From assembly GCF_014174515.1 (NCBI RefSeq), contig NZ_JACJUG010000020.1, positions 34,953 through 98,952 of the forward strand: a DNA stretch of 64,000 nt, in the 5' to 3' direction. Position numbers and translations under genes: made by a program. Positions 8,725 through 20,027 of the stretch are shown here, in pieces. Below the pieces are notes generated by a model. That model saw only the letters and a program-made list of their open reading frames with translations, searched no databases and was not told the DNA's origin. Numbering within the stretch: the stretch's first letter is position 1; the number at the start of each line of letters is the position of its first letter. Source of the DNA: Mitsuaria sp. WAJ17 (GTDB lineage Bacteria; Pseudomonadota; Gammaproteobacteria; Burkholderiales; Burkholderiaceae_C).

Positions 8725-9753
8725 ATGGCCCCGCCCCCGGTTCCGATGCCGGCTCCCCGGCGCGCGCCGCCGCAGGTCGCCGTCCCCCGGCAGCTGTTGC
8801 CGGAGGCGCCGTCCTGGGGTCAGGTCTTGCACAGCCTGCAGGGGCAGACCATGGGCACCAGTTGGACCCTGCTCTGCTACGGACCGTCGAACCTGCGCCT
8901 GACGCCGGTGCAGTCGGCCGTGCAGGCGCGGCTGGACGCGCTGGTGGCTGAGCTGAGCCATTGGGAACCGGCGTCGCTGCTGTGCCGCTTCAACGGCCTG
9001 GGTGCTGGCCAGGGCCTGGACCTGCCACCGGATTTCGCCACCGTCATCGAGGCCGCGCTGCAGGTGGCGTCGGCCAGCGCGGGGGCCTTCGATCCCTGCA
9101 TGGGCGCCCTGGTGCAGCGCTGGGGCTTCGGTCCCCCAGGGCAGCCGCAGGCGCAGGCCCGTGCGCCGCTGCAAGCCTGGCGCGAGCTGCGCTGGGATCC
9201 GCCTCGCCGCCATCTCTTGCAGCCAGGTGGGCTGATGCTGGACTTCTCGGCCATCGCCAAGGGTCATGCGGTGGACTGCATCTCCGCCCTGCTGATCGAG
9301 CTGGGCCTGCCGCACCATCTGGTCGAGATCGGCGGGGAGCTGCGGGGCCAGGGGCTCAAGCCTGAGGGCCAGCCCTGGTGGGTGGACGTGGAGCCGCCGG
9401 CTGCGGATTGTGACCTGCCCGCGCTGCGCATCGCCCTGCACCAGCTGGCCGTGGCCAGCTCGGGGGATTACCGCCGCTTCCGCATCGATGCGCAGGGCCG
9501 GCGCCTGTCACATACCCTGGACCCACGCACCGGACGGCCCGTGGCACATGAGCTGGCCCTGGTCAGCGTGCTGCATGAGAGCGCCATGTGGGCTGACGCT
9601 TGGTCGACCGCGCTGATGGTATTGGGTCCGACGCAAGGCCTTGCCCTTGCCGAGTCCCGCGGCCTGGCCGCACGCCTCGTGCTGCGCGAGGCCGGTGGCT
9701 GGCGCCAGCTGCTGTCAACGGGGCTCCGGGATTTGCTGGAGGACGAGGCATGA
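8725..9753 (+). CDS. apbE: ApbE: FAD:protein FMN transferase
   Basis: The 342-aa protein has the ApbE motifs: GQTMGTSWTL near the start, DFSAIAKGHAVDCISALL (FAD/Mg site), EIGGELRGQG and SSGDYRRF, then HTLDPRTGRPV and a WSTALMVLG-type end. The enzyme attaches FMN covalently to Thr/Ser of periplasmic redox proteins using FAD. No lipobox or strong signal is visible at the N-terminus (MAPPPVPMPAPRR), so its compartment is unclear. GTG 8722 is an equally possible start. The gene ends in an ATGA overlap with the flavoprotein. Its target may be an FMN-binding protein encoded elsewhere. Confidence 0.92.
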   Translation: MAPPPVPMPAPRRAPPQVAVPRQLLPEAPSWGQVLHSLQGQTMGTSWTLLCYGPSNLRLTPVQSAVQARLDALVAELSHWEPASLLCRFNGLGAGQGLDLPPDFATVIEAALQVASASAGAFDPCMGALVQRWGFGPPGQPQAQARAPLQAWRELRWDPPRRHLLQPGGLMLDFSAIAKGHAVDCISALLIELGLPHHLVEIGGELRGQGLKPEGQPWWVDVEPPAADCDLPALRIALHQLAVASSGDYRRFRIDAQGRRLSHTLDPRTGRPVAHELALVSVLHESAMWADAWSTALMVLGPTQGLALAESRGLAARLVLREAGGWRQLLSTGLRDLLEDEA

Positions 9754-11138
9754 GCCTGCTGCTGAGCGCCCCGCGCGTGGCCGCCGCATTGCTGCTGCTG
9801 TCGGTCTACCTGACCGGCTGTGCCTGGCTGTGGTGGCGGCATCGGCGGGCGCTGCGCGCGGAGGCTGGCCGCCTCGCGGCGGAGGAGGCGCAGGCCGATG
9901 CCCTGCTGGTTCTGCATGCCAGCCAGACCGGCCAGGCCCAGGCCCTGGCCGAGGAGACCGCGCGCCGCCTGCGCGCCGCAGGGCGGGCCGTGCGGCTGAT
10001 GCCGCTGGGCAGGGTGGACGCCGCCACGCTGCAGCAGGCCCGCCAGGCCCTGCTCATCGTCAGCACCACGGGCGAGGGCGATGCGCCGGACAGCGCGCAG
10101 CCCTTTGTGAGCCAGTGCATGCAGGCCGGCGCCGAGCTCCGTCTGCAGGGCCTGCAGACGGCCGTGCTGGCACTGGGCGACCGTCGCTACCGCGCCTACT
10201 GCGCCTTCGGCATGGCCGTGGATCGATGGCTGCAGTCGCGGGGTGCCACGCCCTTGTTCGAGACGCTGAGGGTCGATTGCGGCGATGTGCGCGTGATCGA
10301 CCAGTGGTGGCGCCAACTCGGCGAGGTCCTGCGCAATCCGCTGCCTGAGGCCCCGGTGGCGAAGGCCGCGGCAGGGGTGACGCGCTGGACCCTGCAGGAG
10401 CGCCGCTGTCTCAATCCGGGCAGCCAGGGCGCGCCGCTGCATCTGCTGCGCTTCGTGGCCGATGGCGCGCCTGCCTGGCAGGCCGGCGACCTGGTCCAGG
10501 TGTTTCCGCCCGACGATGCACAGCGGCCGCGCTCCTACAGCATCGCCTCGCTGCCCGCAGACGGCGCGCTGGAGCTGCTGGTGCGCGAGCGCCGTGACGA
10601 GCAGGGCGCGCTGGGCGCTGCCTCTGCCTGGCTGTGCCATCGGCTCGAAGTGGGCCAGGCACTGGACATGAGGCTGCAGGCCCATGAGGGCTTCCGGCAG
10701 TCGGGCAACGAGGAGCGGGCACTGATCCTGATCGGCAACGGCACGGGCCTGGCCGGCCTGCGCGCGCATCTGAAGCGGCGTGCCGAGCAATGGCGCGCAG
10801 GCCACACGGCTGCTCCGGTGTGGCTGCTGCACGGCGAGCGGCAGGCCCGCCACGACACGCACTTCGACGACGAGCTTCAGACCTGGCACCGCGAAGGCCT
10901 GCTCGCGCATGTGGACCGCGTCTACTCGCGCGACCTGCCGGGCCGCCACGTGCAGCAGCAGCTGAATGAGGAGTGGCAGCGCCTGCGCGAATGGCTCGCG
11001 CGTGGTGCCGCCATCTATGTGTGCGGCAGCCTTCAGGGCATGGGGCATGCCGTGGATCGCCTGCTGCGCGAGCAGCTGGGCGAGGCAGGTTTGCAGGCAC
11101 TCATTGCATCAGGACGTTACCGGCGCGACGTCTATTGA
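9750..11138 (+). CDS. Membrane-anchored flavodoxin/FNR-type reductase (sulfite-reductase alpha-like)
   Basis: The protein is 462 aa. An N-terminal transmembrane anchor (VAAALLLLSVYLTGCAWLWW) leads to a flavodoxin domain (LLVLHASQTGQAQALAEE, IVSTTGEGDAPDSAQPF, LALGDRRY), then a ferredoxin-reductase module with FAD motif RPRSYSIASL, NADPH-binding LILIGNGTGLAGLRAHL and the C-terminal YVCGSLQGMG block. It resembles the CPR/CysJ family and should pass electrons from NADPH through FAD and FMN. As the last gene of the Fur-controlled operon with PepSY and ApbE partners, it probably powers ferric or ferric-siderophore reduction (inference). Confidence 0.9.
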   Translation: MSLLLSAPRVAAALLLLSVYLTGCAWLWWRHRRALRAEAGRLAAEEAQADALLVLHASQTGQAQALAEETARRLRAAGRAVRLMPLGRVDAATLQQARQALLIVSTTGEGDAPDSAQPFVSQCMQAGAELRLQGLQTAVLALGDRRYRAYCAFGMAVDRWLQSRGATPLFETLRVDCGDVRVIDQWWRQLGEVLRNPLPEAPVAKAAAGVTRWTLQERRCLNPGSQGAPLHLLRFVADGAPAWQAGDLVQVFPPDDAQRPRSYSIASLPADGALELLVRERRDEQGALGAASAWLCHRLEVGQALDMRLQAHEGFRQSGNEERALILIGNGTGLAGLRAHLKRRAEQWRAGHTAAPVWLLHGERQARHDTHFDDELQTWHREGLLAHVDRVYSRDLPGRHVQQQLNEEWQRLREWLARGAAIYVCGSLQGMGHAVDRLLREQLGEAGLQALIASGRYRRDVY

Positions 11139-11408
11139 GGCCTCGCGACACGAGGGCACGAGGCGCGCGAGCCCCGTGTTGATGGGCCTGCCGACGGCAC
11201 CGCGGTGCTGAACTGATGCAGCGCCGCGACAAAAGCAATCCGCTCGACATCAAATGAGGCCGTCTTAGGGGCAACCTCCCCCTGCAAAGCCTTCTCTTTG
11301 CCAGAGGGCCGCAGTACCATTGGCCGCGCAGGGTGCTAGAGAGACTTGAAGGAACGACCTTCGCCCGTGGCCCGGCACATCAACTAACTTTTGATGGAGA
11401 GAATCGAA

Positions 11409-11831
11409 ATGGCAACTGCGAAGAAGGCCGCGCCCGCCAAGAAGGCGGCAGCTCCGGCCAAGAAGGCCGCTGCGCCGGCAAAGAAGGCCGCCCCTGCGAA
11501 GAAGGCCGCTCCTGCCAAGAAGGCAGCGCCGGCGAAGAAGGCTGCGGCTCCTGCAAAGAAGGCGGCTGCTCCTGCGAAGAAGCGCACGCCCAATGCTGCC
11601 TTCATGAAGGCCCTGACTCCCAGCAGCGCGCTGGCGGCCATCGTCGGTGCAGCTCCGCTGCCCCGCACCGATGTGACCAAGAAGGTCTGGGAGTACATCA
11701 AGAAGCACAAGCTGCAGGACGAAGTGCAGAAGCGCATCATCAACGCCGACGCCAAGCTGAAGGAAATCTTCGGCAAGGCCAAGGCCGACATGTTCGAGAT
11801 GACCAAGCTGATAAACAGCCACCTGAAGTGA
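11409..11831 (+). CDS. Lys/Ala-rich histone-like protein with C-terminal SWIB domain
   Basis: The protein is 140 aa. Residues 3 to about 58 are tandem AKKAAPAKKAA-type repeats like the tail of histone H1 or AlgP. Residues about 60-140 form a SWIB/MDM2 domain (LAAIVGAAPLPRTDVTKKVW, then DEVQKRIINADAKLKEIFG). Such fusions occur in Burkholderiales and chlamydiae and are thought to bind nucleic acid and influence nucleoid structure. ATG 11409 has GGAGAG seven bases upstream; TTG 11391 and ATG 11394 are less likely. The 270 bases before it hold no clear gene. A double-hairpin terminator follows, so it is a single-gene unit. Confidence 0.9.
   Translation: MATAKKAAPAKKAAAPAKKAAAPAKKAAPAKKAAPAKKAAPAKKAAAPAKKAAAPAKKRTPNAAFMKALTPSSALAAIVGAAPLPRTDVTKKVWEYIKKHKLQDEVQKRIINADAKLKEIFGKAKADMFEMTKLINSHLK
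11415..11585 (+). repeat. In-gene tandem repeats encoding AKKAA(A)P units
   Basis: Units around GCCAAGAAGGC(C/T)GC(G/T)GC recur about nine times with phase kept at multiples of three. The repeats encode the basic tail of the SWIB protein. Copy-number slippage between strains would change tail length without shifting the frame. Confidence 0.85.
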
Positions 11832-11840
11832 GCGGTCGTG

Positions 11841-11901
11841 AAGCGGGGCTGGCAGCAGCCCCGCTTGCGCATGAGAACCCGGCCCTGCCGGGTTTTTTTT
11901 T
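11841..11901 (+). terminator. Two consecutive hairpins; the second is a strong terminator
   Basis: The first stem is AAGCGGGGCT / AGCCCCGCTT (11841-11866). The second is AACCCGG / CCGGGTT (11876-11894), followed by eight T's. They end the SWIB gene. The remaining bases up to 12133 show no further gene. Confidence 0.9.
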
Positions 11902-12133
11902 CGCCGGGCCCTGCCCGCCTTGTGGCTGCCGCGCCGTGCGCCTGGGTCACCTCGCCGGGCGAAAAGCGTGAATACCGCATGCGCACGAGGCCCCGCGATT
12001 GGGGGGCGTCTCTCCGGGCGCTTGCTCGTCGCCTCTACACTTGCCGCCACAGGGTCCGTCCTCTTTTCACGAGGCGGGCTCAAGCATCCCGGGCTCCTTG
12101 CGGTACCGGGAGCCTCGTCGAACGGGACTCACC

Positions 12134-12856
12134 ATGCCATTGATCGCGACGCTTGCGCTGGCGGCTTCGGGCCTCACGCTGCCTCACTGCTCCTGGGACC
12201 GCCCGGGGGTCAATCCTTTCATGGGCGATGTGGTCCAGGCCATCGACGACTACAAGGACATCCCCGAGTCCACGCGGCAGAAGCTCAAGAAGCGCATGAG
12301 CGAGCGCCAGTACGAGGACATGGTCACCATCCGGCGCGACACCATCGAGGGCAAGAGCGAGTACGGCGCCGAGATCCGCGACATGCACTACGGCGCCAGC
12401 GGCAATGTCTGCCGCACCGTCACCCGCAAGAAGTGGAGCTCCGAGCACGCCGAGCGCGGCCTGGTGTACTGCGAGGACAACCAGTGCGTGGTGGTGCCCA
12501 CCGTGTGCCGCAACGTGAGCCGCATCAAACGCCTGCCCCTCAAGCCGGTGGCTGCCCTGCCGGCCCTGGCGGAGAACATCATCGGTGCCAGGACCGACGT
12601 CGATGACGCCCCGCTGCTGATCGACCCGCCGGCCGCGGGTGTGGTCGATAACCTGCCCAGCGAACGCAACAGCTTCGCCCAGGTGGCCAATCTGCCCACC
12701 GGAACCGGCGGCACCAGTTTCACCCCGACGCCGGGCGGCAGCACCCCGCAGATCCCCGCCGGCTCGGTGACGCCCGTGCCTGAACCCCAGGTCTGGCTGA
12801 TGTTCGTCGCCGGCCTGGTGGCCATGGGCTTCAAGGCGCGCCGCCGCCGCGGCTGA
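12134..12856 (+). CDS. PEP-CTERM-anchored exported protein (MHFG-like)
   Basis: The protein is 240 aa. It has a short N-terminal signal (MPLIATLALAASGLTLP), a Cys-containing domain with RDMHYGASGNVC (the MHFG-type signature, here MHYG) and paired C-x(4)-C/VC motifs (YCEDNQCVVVPTVC). A Pro/Gly/Thr-rich linker leads to a C-terminal sorting tag VPEPQVWLMFVAGLVAMG with terminal RRRRG. PEP-CTERM tags are cut by exosortase in bacteria that make exopolysaccharide; the exosortase must be elsewhere. Function of the Cys domain is unknown. The MHFG family name is from memory. Confidence 0.8.
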   Translation: MPLIATLALAASGLTLPHCSWDRPGVNPFMGDVVQAIDDYKDIPESTRQKLKKRMSERQYEDMVTIRRDTIEGKSEYGAEIRDMHYGASGNVCRTVTRKKWSSEHAERGLVYCEDNQCVVVPTVCRNVSRIKRLPLKPVAALPALAENIIGARTDVDDAPLLIDPPAAGVVDNLPSERNSFAQVANLPTGTGGTSFTPTPGGSTPQIPAGSVTPVPEPQVWLMFVAGLVAMGFKARRRRG

Positions 12857-12876
12857 GTTCCCGCACGCAGCAGAAG

Positions 12877-12904
12877 AAAGGGCCGCTTCGATGCGGCCCT
12901 TTTG
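12877..12904. terminator. Bidirectional terminator between the PEP-CTERM gene and uvrA
   Basis: The stem AAAGGGCCGC / GCGGCCCTTT is symmetric with a T-rich side on the plus strand and an A-rich side that serves the minus strand. It separates two convergent genes. Confidence 0.8.
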
Positions 12905-12921
12905 CATGGCGCCGGTCGGGT

Positions 12922-15840
<2,919 letters not shown>

Positions 15841-16021
15841 GCGCGTCGCGGCAAGGGGAAACCCGCCATGATAGGCCGAGTGCGCCATCCTGGCCTCGCC
15901 TCAGCTGCCAGCGCTTGTCAGCAGCTTCAGACATCCGTGTTAATCCCCCGATTCGCGGCTCTCCACTTGATGCAGCATCGCTGACAATTCGTTGCATTGC
16001 GCAGTTCGCCTGGAGACAAGC

Positions 16022-17245
16022 TTGAGTGAAGAAACCCGTCAGCGCAAATCGTGGCTGGATGGCTTCATGGCTTATCCGCTGCCGGCGGGGCTGGACGAGG
16101 AGGTGGCACGTCGCAACATCGTGCTGCTGGACCAGAAGCTCTACCAGCTCTGGAGCCTGGGTGAGAACCTGATCTATGCCTGGACCCCCACCGAGCAGGG
16201 CCTGGAGGTGCTGCTGGCGCCGCATGCCCTGCTCACCGAGTTCACCGAGCGCGCACCCGGGGGTGCCGAGCGCATGCGCCGCGCCACCATGCTGGAGACC
16301 CTGCTGGCCCAGCAGGAGCACCTGAGCGTCGAGGCCTTCCAGGCCACCGCCCGCGAGTTGGAGCTGCAGCCTCTGCACGTGGCCCTGCCCTTCTCACCCA
16401 GCGACGGCCTGGGTCTGCGCCTGGTGGCCGCCATCGTGGAGCGCTACGGCATCCGCCTGGTCGAGGACCGCGCCGTGATCCTGCTGGACGCCGTGGGCTT
16501 CTCCTTGCTGACGCCGCTGGAGCAGGTGGTGCAGCTCAGCAGCCTGTCCTGCTCGGTCAATGCGGCTTACGCCAAGCTGCTGGACCGCGAGATCAACATC
16601 AACTTCGCGCGTACTACCACCGGGGACGGTTTCTACATCTGGAACCGCATGCGCGGCATGGCGGCCAATGTGGAGCTCTACCAGCTGCTGCAGTTCATCC
16701 TGGCCGACAACGCCCTGGCCCGCGAGCGCGCCACGCGCAAGGGCACGGTGCCGCGGCTGCGCGCCTGCTTCCACGTGGGCTCGCACTACGAGTTCTATCA
16801 GAGCGAAGGTCTGAACCCGACCTCCTTCAGCTATTTGGTGGGCCAGGTGACCATCGAGCTGGCCCGCATGATCGAGCGTGCGCTGCCGGGGCAGATCCTG
16901 GTTGGCAAGTTCTACACCGCCATGCGCGATGCCGACGGCGAGATGGTCATGGTGGACAGCAAGGACTTCGTCGATTGCACCCGCGCGCCCCTGCAGGCCC
17001 TGAACGGCCTGGCCCTGGGCGGCTCGGAGATCGACGAGATCGCCTGCTACCTCACCGGCCAGCGCGACACGGCCTTCGGCGGCAGCTATGGCATCAACGA
17101 GTACGAGATCCAGGACAAGCACGGCCTGCTGCACCGGGTCTACAACGCCAAGATCAACATCCACCGCCGCCATGGCGAGCCTATCTACCTGGGCCTGCGG
17201 GAGGATGATCTCGCGGGCTTCCACGCCCGCATCGTCAACGGCTGA
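16022..17245 (+). CDS. Uncharacterised protein with class III nucleotide-cyclase-like domain
   Basis: The protein is 407 aa with no membrane segment. From about residue 150 the pattern VILLDAVGFSLL (Asp156), then FARTTTGDGFYIWNRM (Asp202), then RACFHVGSHYEF and SYLVGQVTIELARMIERA follows the order of a class III adenylate/guanylate cyclase domain. The two metal-type aspartates are 46 residues apart, as in true cyclases (about 44), but the usual purine-specifying Lys/Asp and transition-state Asn-Arg residues are not evident. It may be a degenerate cyclase or nucleotide sensor. TTG 16022 is chosen for the GGAGA at ideal spacing; TTG 15992 is an alternative. It stands alone between uvrA and the lipoprotein gene. 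Confidence 0.62.
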   Translation: MSEETRQRKSWLDGFMAYPLPAGLDEEVARRNIVLLDQKLYQLWSLGENLIYAWTPTEQGLEVLLAPHALLTEFTERAPGGAERMRRATMLETLLAQQEHLSVEAFQATARELELQPLHVALPFSPSDGLGLRLVAAIVERYGIRLVEDRAVILLDAVGFSLLTPLEQVVQLSSLSCSVNAAYAKLLDREININFARTTTGDGFYIWNRMRGMAANVELYQLLQFILADNALARERATRKGTVPRLRACFHVGSHYEFYQSEGLNPTSFSYLVGQVTIELARMIERALPGQILVGKFYTAMRDADGEMVMVDSKDFVDCTRAPLQALNGLALGGSEIDEIACYLTGQRDTAFGGSYGINEYEIQDKHGLLHRVYNAKINIHRRHGEPIYLGLREDDLAGFHARIVNG

Positions 17246-17421
17246 ATTCCCGGGGGCCTTGTCCCCTGAAAATACTCCACAATCGCGGCGTCCTCCAGTG
17301 ACCCGGACGAGGACTGCGCCGCCCGTTGCAAGCCTGCGGGGCGGTGACAGCGGGCCTGGAGCCAGCCATGAACGGCGGCCGCCCTGAGCGCGCCGCTCCT
17401 CTCTTGGAGCGAGGGAATCGA

Positions 17422-19389
17422 ATGAATGAAGGATTGAAGCGCCTGGCCGCATCATTGCGTCCGGGCCTTGTGGCAGGGACGGCGTCCGCCCTCCTGGCGG
17501 CATGCGGTGGCGGTGGCAGCGGGTTGGATCCCGCCCCGGCCTGCAGCCCGGGCACGGTGACGCTGGTGGCCTCCGGCGCGCCGCAGGCCGGCCGCAACGT
17601 GGAAGCGCAGGCCCAGGCCTGCGGCTTCACGCTGGGCGACCCGCAGTGGACGCAGACCCAGGGCGCGACCCTGCCCCTGATGTCCGCCCGTTCGGCGGCG
17701 ATCAGCGTGGAGCCGGCAGCGGGTGACTACGGCTTCAGCTTCAGCTACCTGGATGCCCAGGGGCAGCGCAAGTCGCTGCCCCTGCAGCTCTCGGTGCCGG
17801 CGTCCACGGGTCCGGCCCTGGTTGTGCGCGGCGATCCCTCCCTGTGGAGCGGTGATGGCGCCTCGCTGCGCGCCTGGCTGCCCTCCTTGAGCGCCGCCGA
17901 GGCCGCCGGCGCGACCTACAGCTGGACCCAGACCGATGGCCCCAGCGCCCAGGGCCTGCAGGGCCAGGACACGGCCCGCCTGCTGTTCAAGGGTCCCGCG
18001 GTGAGCAAGGACGTGGCGATGAAGTTCCGCGTCGATGTGAAGCTCGCCAGCGGCCAGTCGCTGAGCCAGTCCTTCCAGATGCTGCTGCTGCCCCAGCCCG
18101 GCGGCACCGCGCAGCCCCTCTTTGACGCCAGCAATCCCAGCTCGCGCGTCTACCCCTATCTGCAGAATGGCCCCCGTGCGGAGGCCCTGGCTGCCTGCAT
18201 CTACAGCCCACAGCTGGACCGCGGCAACCTCTGCCCCATGAGCCGCCTGCCCATGCTGGGCACCGAGACCGGTGGTGCCACGCCCACGGTGGAGCAGGTC
18301 ATGGCCCGCGTGCTGGTCAGCCATGACTGGATGGCCCAGGTTTTCGAGCGCTACCTGCGCGAGCAGGACACCCACGGCGACTTCCGCAACCTGCTGAAGG
18401 CGACCACCGCCGTGGTCATCGGCGCCCGCGTGCGCCCGGCCTTCTACTGGAGTGCCACCGGCGCCATCTACCTGGACGCCAGCTACCTGTGGCTGACCCC
18501 CCAGCAGCGCGATACCGTCAGCGAGACGCCCGACCCCCGCGCCGATTTCGGCGGCGACCTGGGCTACACCATGCTGTGGCGCTACGTGAAGGACAAGGGC
18601 TATGCCGGCGGCAGCTATCCCGTTGCCGAGCGCAAGACCCGCGAGCTGCCCGACCTGCATGCACGCCTGGGCAGCCTGCTGTACCACGAGCTGACCCATG
18701 CGGGCGACTTCACGCCGCCGCGCCTGCACAGCGTGCTGAACCCGGCCCTGCGCGTGTTCCAGGTTGACGCCGGCGTGACCGCCTCGGATGACCTGGCCGC
18801 CAAGCTGCCGCTGCGTTCCGCCGAGATGGTGGGCCTGGGCAAGGTGCAGTTCTTCGGCAAGGCCTCGACCGCCGCCCAGCGTGCCTACACGCCCCAGGAC
18901 ATCACTGGCTTCTTCGAGCCCGACCGCGCCACGGACGAATACAACTACTCCCTGCCCGATGGCGCCAGCGTGGGCCGCGAGGACGCCGCCATGCTGGCCG
19001 AGGAGGCCATGATGCAGCTGCGCTTCGGCATCCTGCGCGACGTAGCCATCACCCCGCCAATGACGGCCGCCAGCACCAGCTCGAACATCCTGCTGAGCTG
19101 GGGCCAGCGCGGCCGCGTGGGCGAGGCGAAGATCAAGCCGCGTGTGGCCCTGGTGATGTCGCAGGTCATGCCCTGGATCGCTCCCGACGAGCTCGACAAG
19201 CTGGCCACGCCACAGGCCCTGCCCGCCGGCAAGAGCTGGCTGGCCACCCTGGACCCCGCGGCCGCAGCCCGTCCCTCCGAGGCCCAGCGCCGCCAGGCCG
19301 ACGAGGCGCTGCAGGAGATGGGCGGTCGCCGCCAGGATCGTCGCCGCGCCGCGAACCTTCAGCGCGATTTCCGGCCATCTGCCCAGTGA
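17422..19389 (+). CDS. Large lipoprotein with HEXXH metallopeptidase motif
   Basis: The protein is 655 aa. The signal ends in a lipobox (ALLAACGGGG), so the protein should be membrane-anchored in the periplasm or at the surface. Residues about 40-240 look like two Ig/PKD-like repeats (TYSWTQTDGPSAQG). The C-terminal part contains LLYHELTHAGDF, with His422-Glu423-His426 forming an HEXXH zinc site, and EDAAMLAEEAMMQLRFG downstream could supply the third ligand (Glu). No named peptidase family is recognised. ATG 17422 has GAGGGA upstream; the longer start lacks an RBS and would spoil the signal peptide. Confidence 0.7.
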   Translation: MNEGLKRLAASLRPGLVAGTASALLAACGGGGSGLDPAPACSPGTVTLVASGAPQAGRNVEAQAQACGFTLGDPQWTQTQGATLPLMSARSAAISVEPAAGDYGFSFSYLDAQGQRKSLPLQLSVPASTGPALVVRGDPSLWSGDGASLRAWLPSLSAAEAAGATYSWTQTDGPSAQGLQGQDTARLLFKGPAVSKDVAMKFRVDVKLASGQSLSQSFQMLLLPQPGGTAQPLFDASNPSSRVYPYLQNGPRAEALAACIYSPQLDRGNLCPMSRLPMLGTETGGATPTVEQVMARVLVSHDWMAQVFERYLREQDTHGDFRNLLKATTAVVIGARVRPAFYWSATGAIYLDASYLWLTPQQRDTVSETPDPRADFGGDLGYTMLWRYVKDKGYAGGSYPVAERKTRELPDLHARLGSLLYHELTHAGDFTPPRLHSVLNPALRVFQVDAGVTASDDLAAKLPLRSAEMVGLGKVQFFGKASTAAQRAYTPQDITGFFEPDRATDEYNYSLPDGASVGREDAAMLAEEAMMQLRFGILRDVAITPPMTAASTSSNILLSWGQRGRVGEAKIKPRVALVMSQVMPWIAPDELDKLATPQALPAGKSWLATLDPAAAARPSEAQRRQADEALQEMGGRRQDRRRAANLQRDFRPSAQ

Positions 19390-19487
19390 TGCGAGCCTGA
19401 GCGCCGGTGCCTGGCTGGCCGTCGGGGCATGAGCCGGGCATGATCCCGCCATGCCCCGAGCGAGCCCTCTCCAGCTGACGCTGTTCA

Positions 19488-20021
19488 GTGCTGGGCTTGT
19501 CATTTCCACGACCACGCCGGCTGCGCCGCCGCGTGGCGCAGGCCCTGGCCTCGGGAGAGGCCGACCGGCTGTGCGACTCTTTGCCCGCCTGGCTGCCCGA
19601 GGCCGATGGGGTCATCACCCGGCGGGATCGCGAGGCGCCGGCCTCGCTGCGCGAGCGGGCCTCCCATCATGTGGGCGCCGTGCGCGGCTACGCCTACCCC
19701 GAGCTGGAAGCCCAACTGGGCGAGGCGAACTGGCGCGAGGAGGCCCCCAATGCCGCAGCCAGCCTGCGCAGGCCGGCCCTGGGCCGCGGGGACCACGCTG
19801 CCGTGTCGCAGCGTTTCCTGCAGTATCCGCAGCGCATCGGCAGCTTGACCGTGCCCCTGCATGCGCCGCTGCCCGTCAGCAGCGGCCAGACCCGGTGCGC
19901 GCCGTCGCCGCGCGGCAGCATCGGGCTGGACGCCCTCAACCAGGCCCTTGCCGAGATCGTCAGCGACGGCAGCCTGGAGCGCAGGCTGCCGTCGCTACCG
20001 CTGAACGCCCGCCTCACTTGA
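19488..20021 (+). CDS. Hypothetical protein, possibly frameshifted or decaying
   Basis: This 177-codon frame starts with GTG and has almost all codons ending in G or C, like neighbouring real genes, which argues for present or past coding. No domain is recognised. A second frame starting at ATG 19451 also looks coding for about 15 codons (PRASPLQLTLFSAGL) and would join this frame after a one-base shift near 19500, suggesting a frameshift at the 5' end. The C-terminus (LDALNQALAEIVSDGSLERR) resembles the tail of periplasmic solute-binding proteins. It converges on the receptor gene with a 6-base gap. The 638-base stretch from 19390 to 20027 holds nothing else convincing. Confidence 0.35.
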   Translation: MLGLSFPRPRRLRRRVAQALASGEADRLCDSLPAWLPEADGVITRRDREAPASLRERASHHVGAVRGYAYPELEAQLGEANWREEAPNAAASLRRPALGRGDHAAVSQRFLQYPQRIGSLTVPLHAPLPVSSGQTRCAPSPRGSIGLDALNQALAEIVSDGSLERRLPSLPLNARLT

Positions 20022-20027
20022 AGCGGC

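Noticed and set aside
9468..11048. 526-codon minus-strand frame opposite the flavoprotein
   Set aside because: Antisense shadow; the plus strand has complete flavodoxin and FNR motifs.
17452..19515. 687-codon minus-strand frame opposite the HEXXH lipoprotein
   Set aside because: Antisense shadow with His/Gln/Gly-rich composition; the plus strand has a lipobox and RBS.
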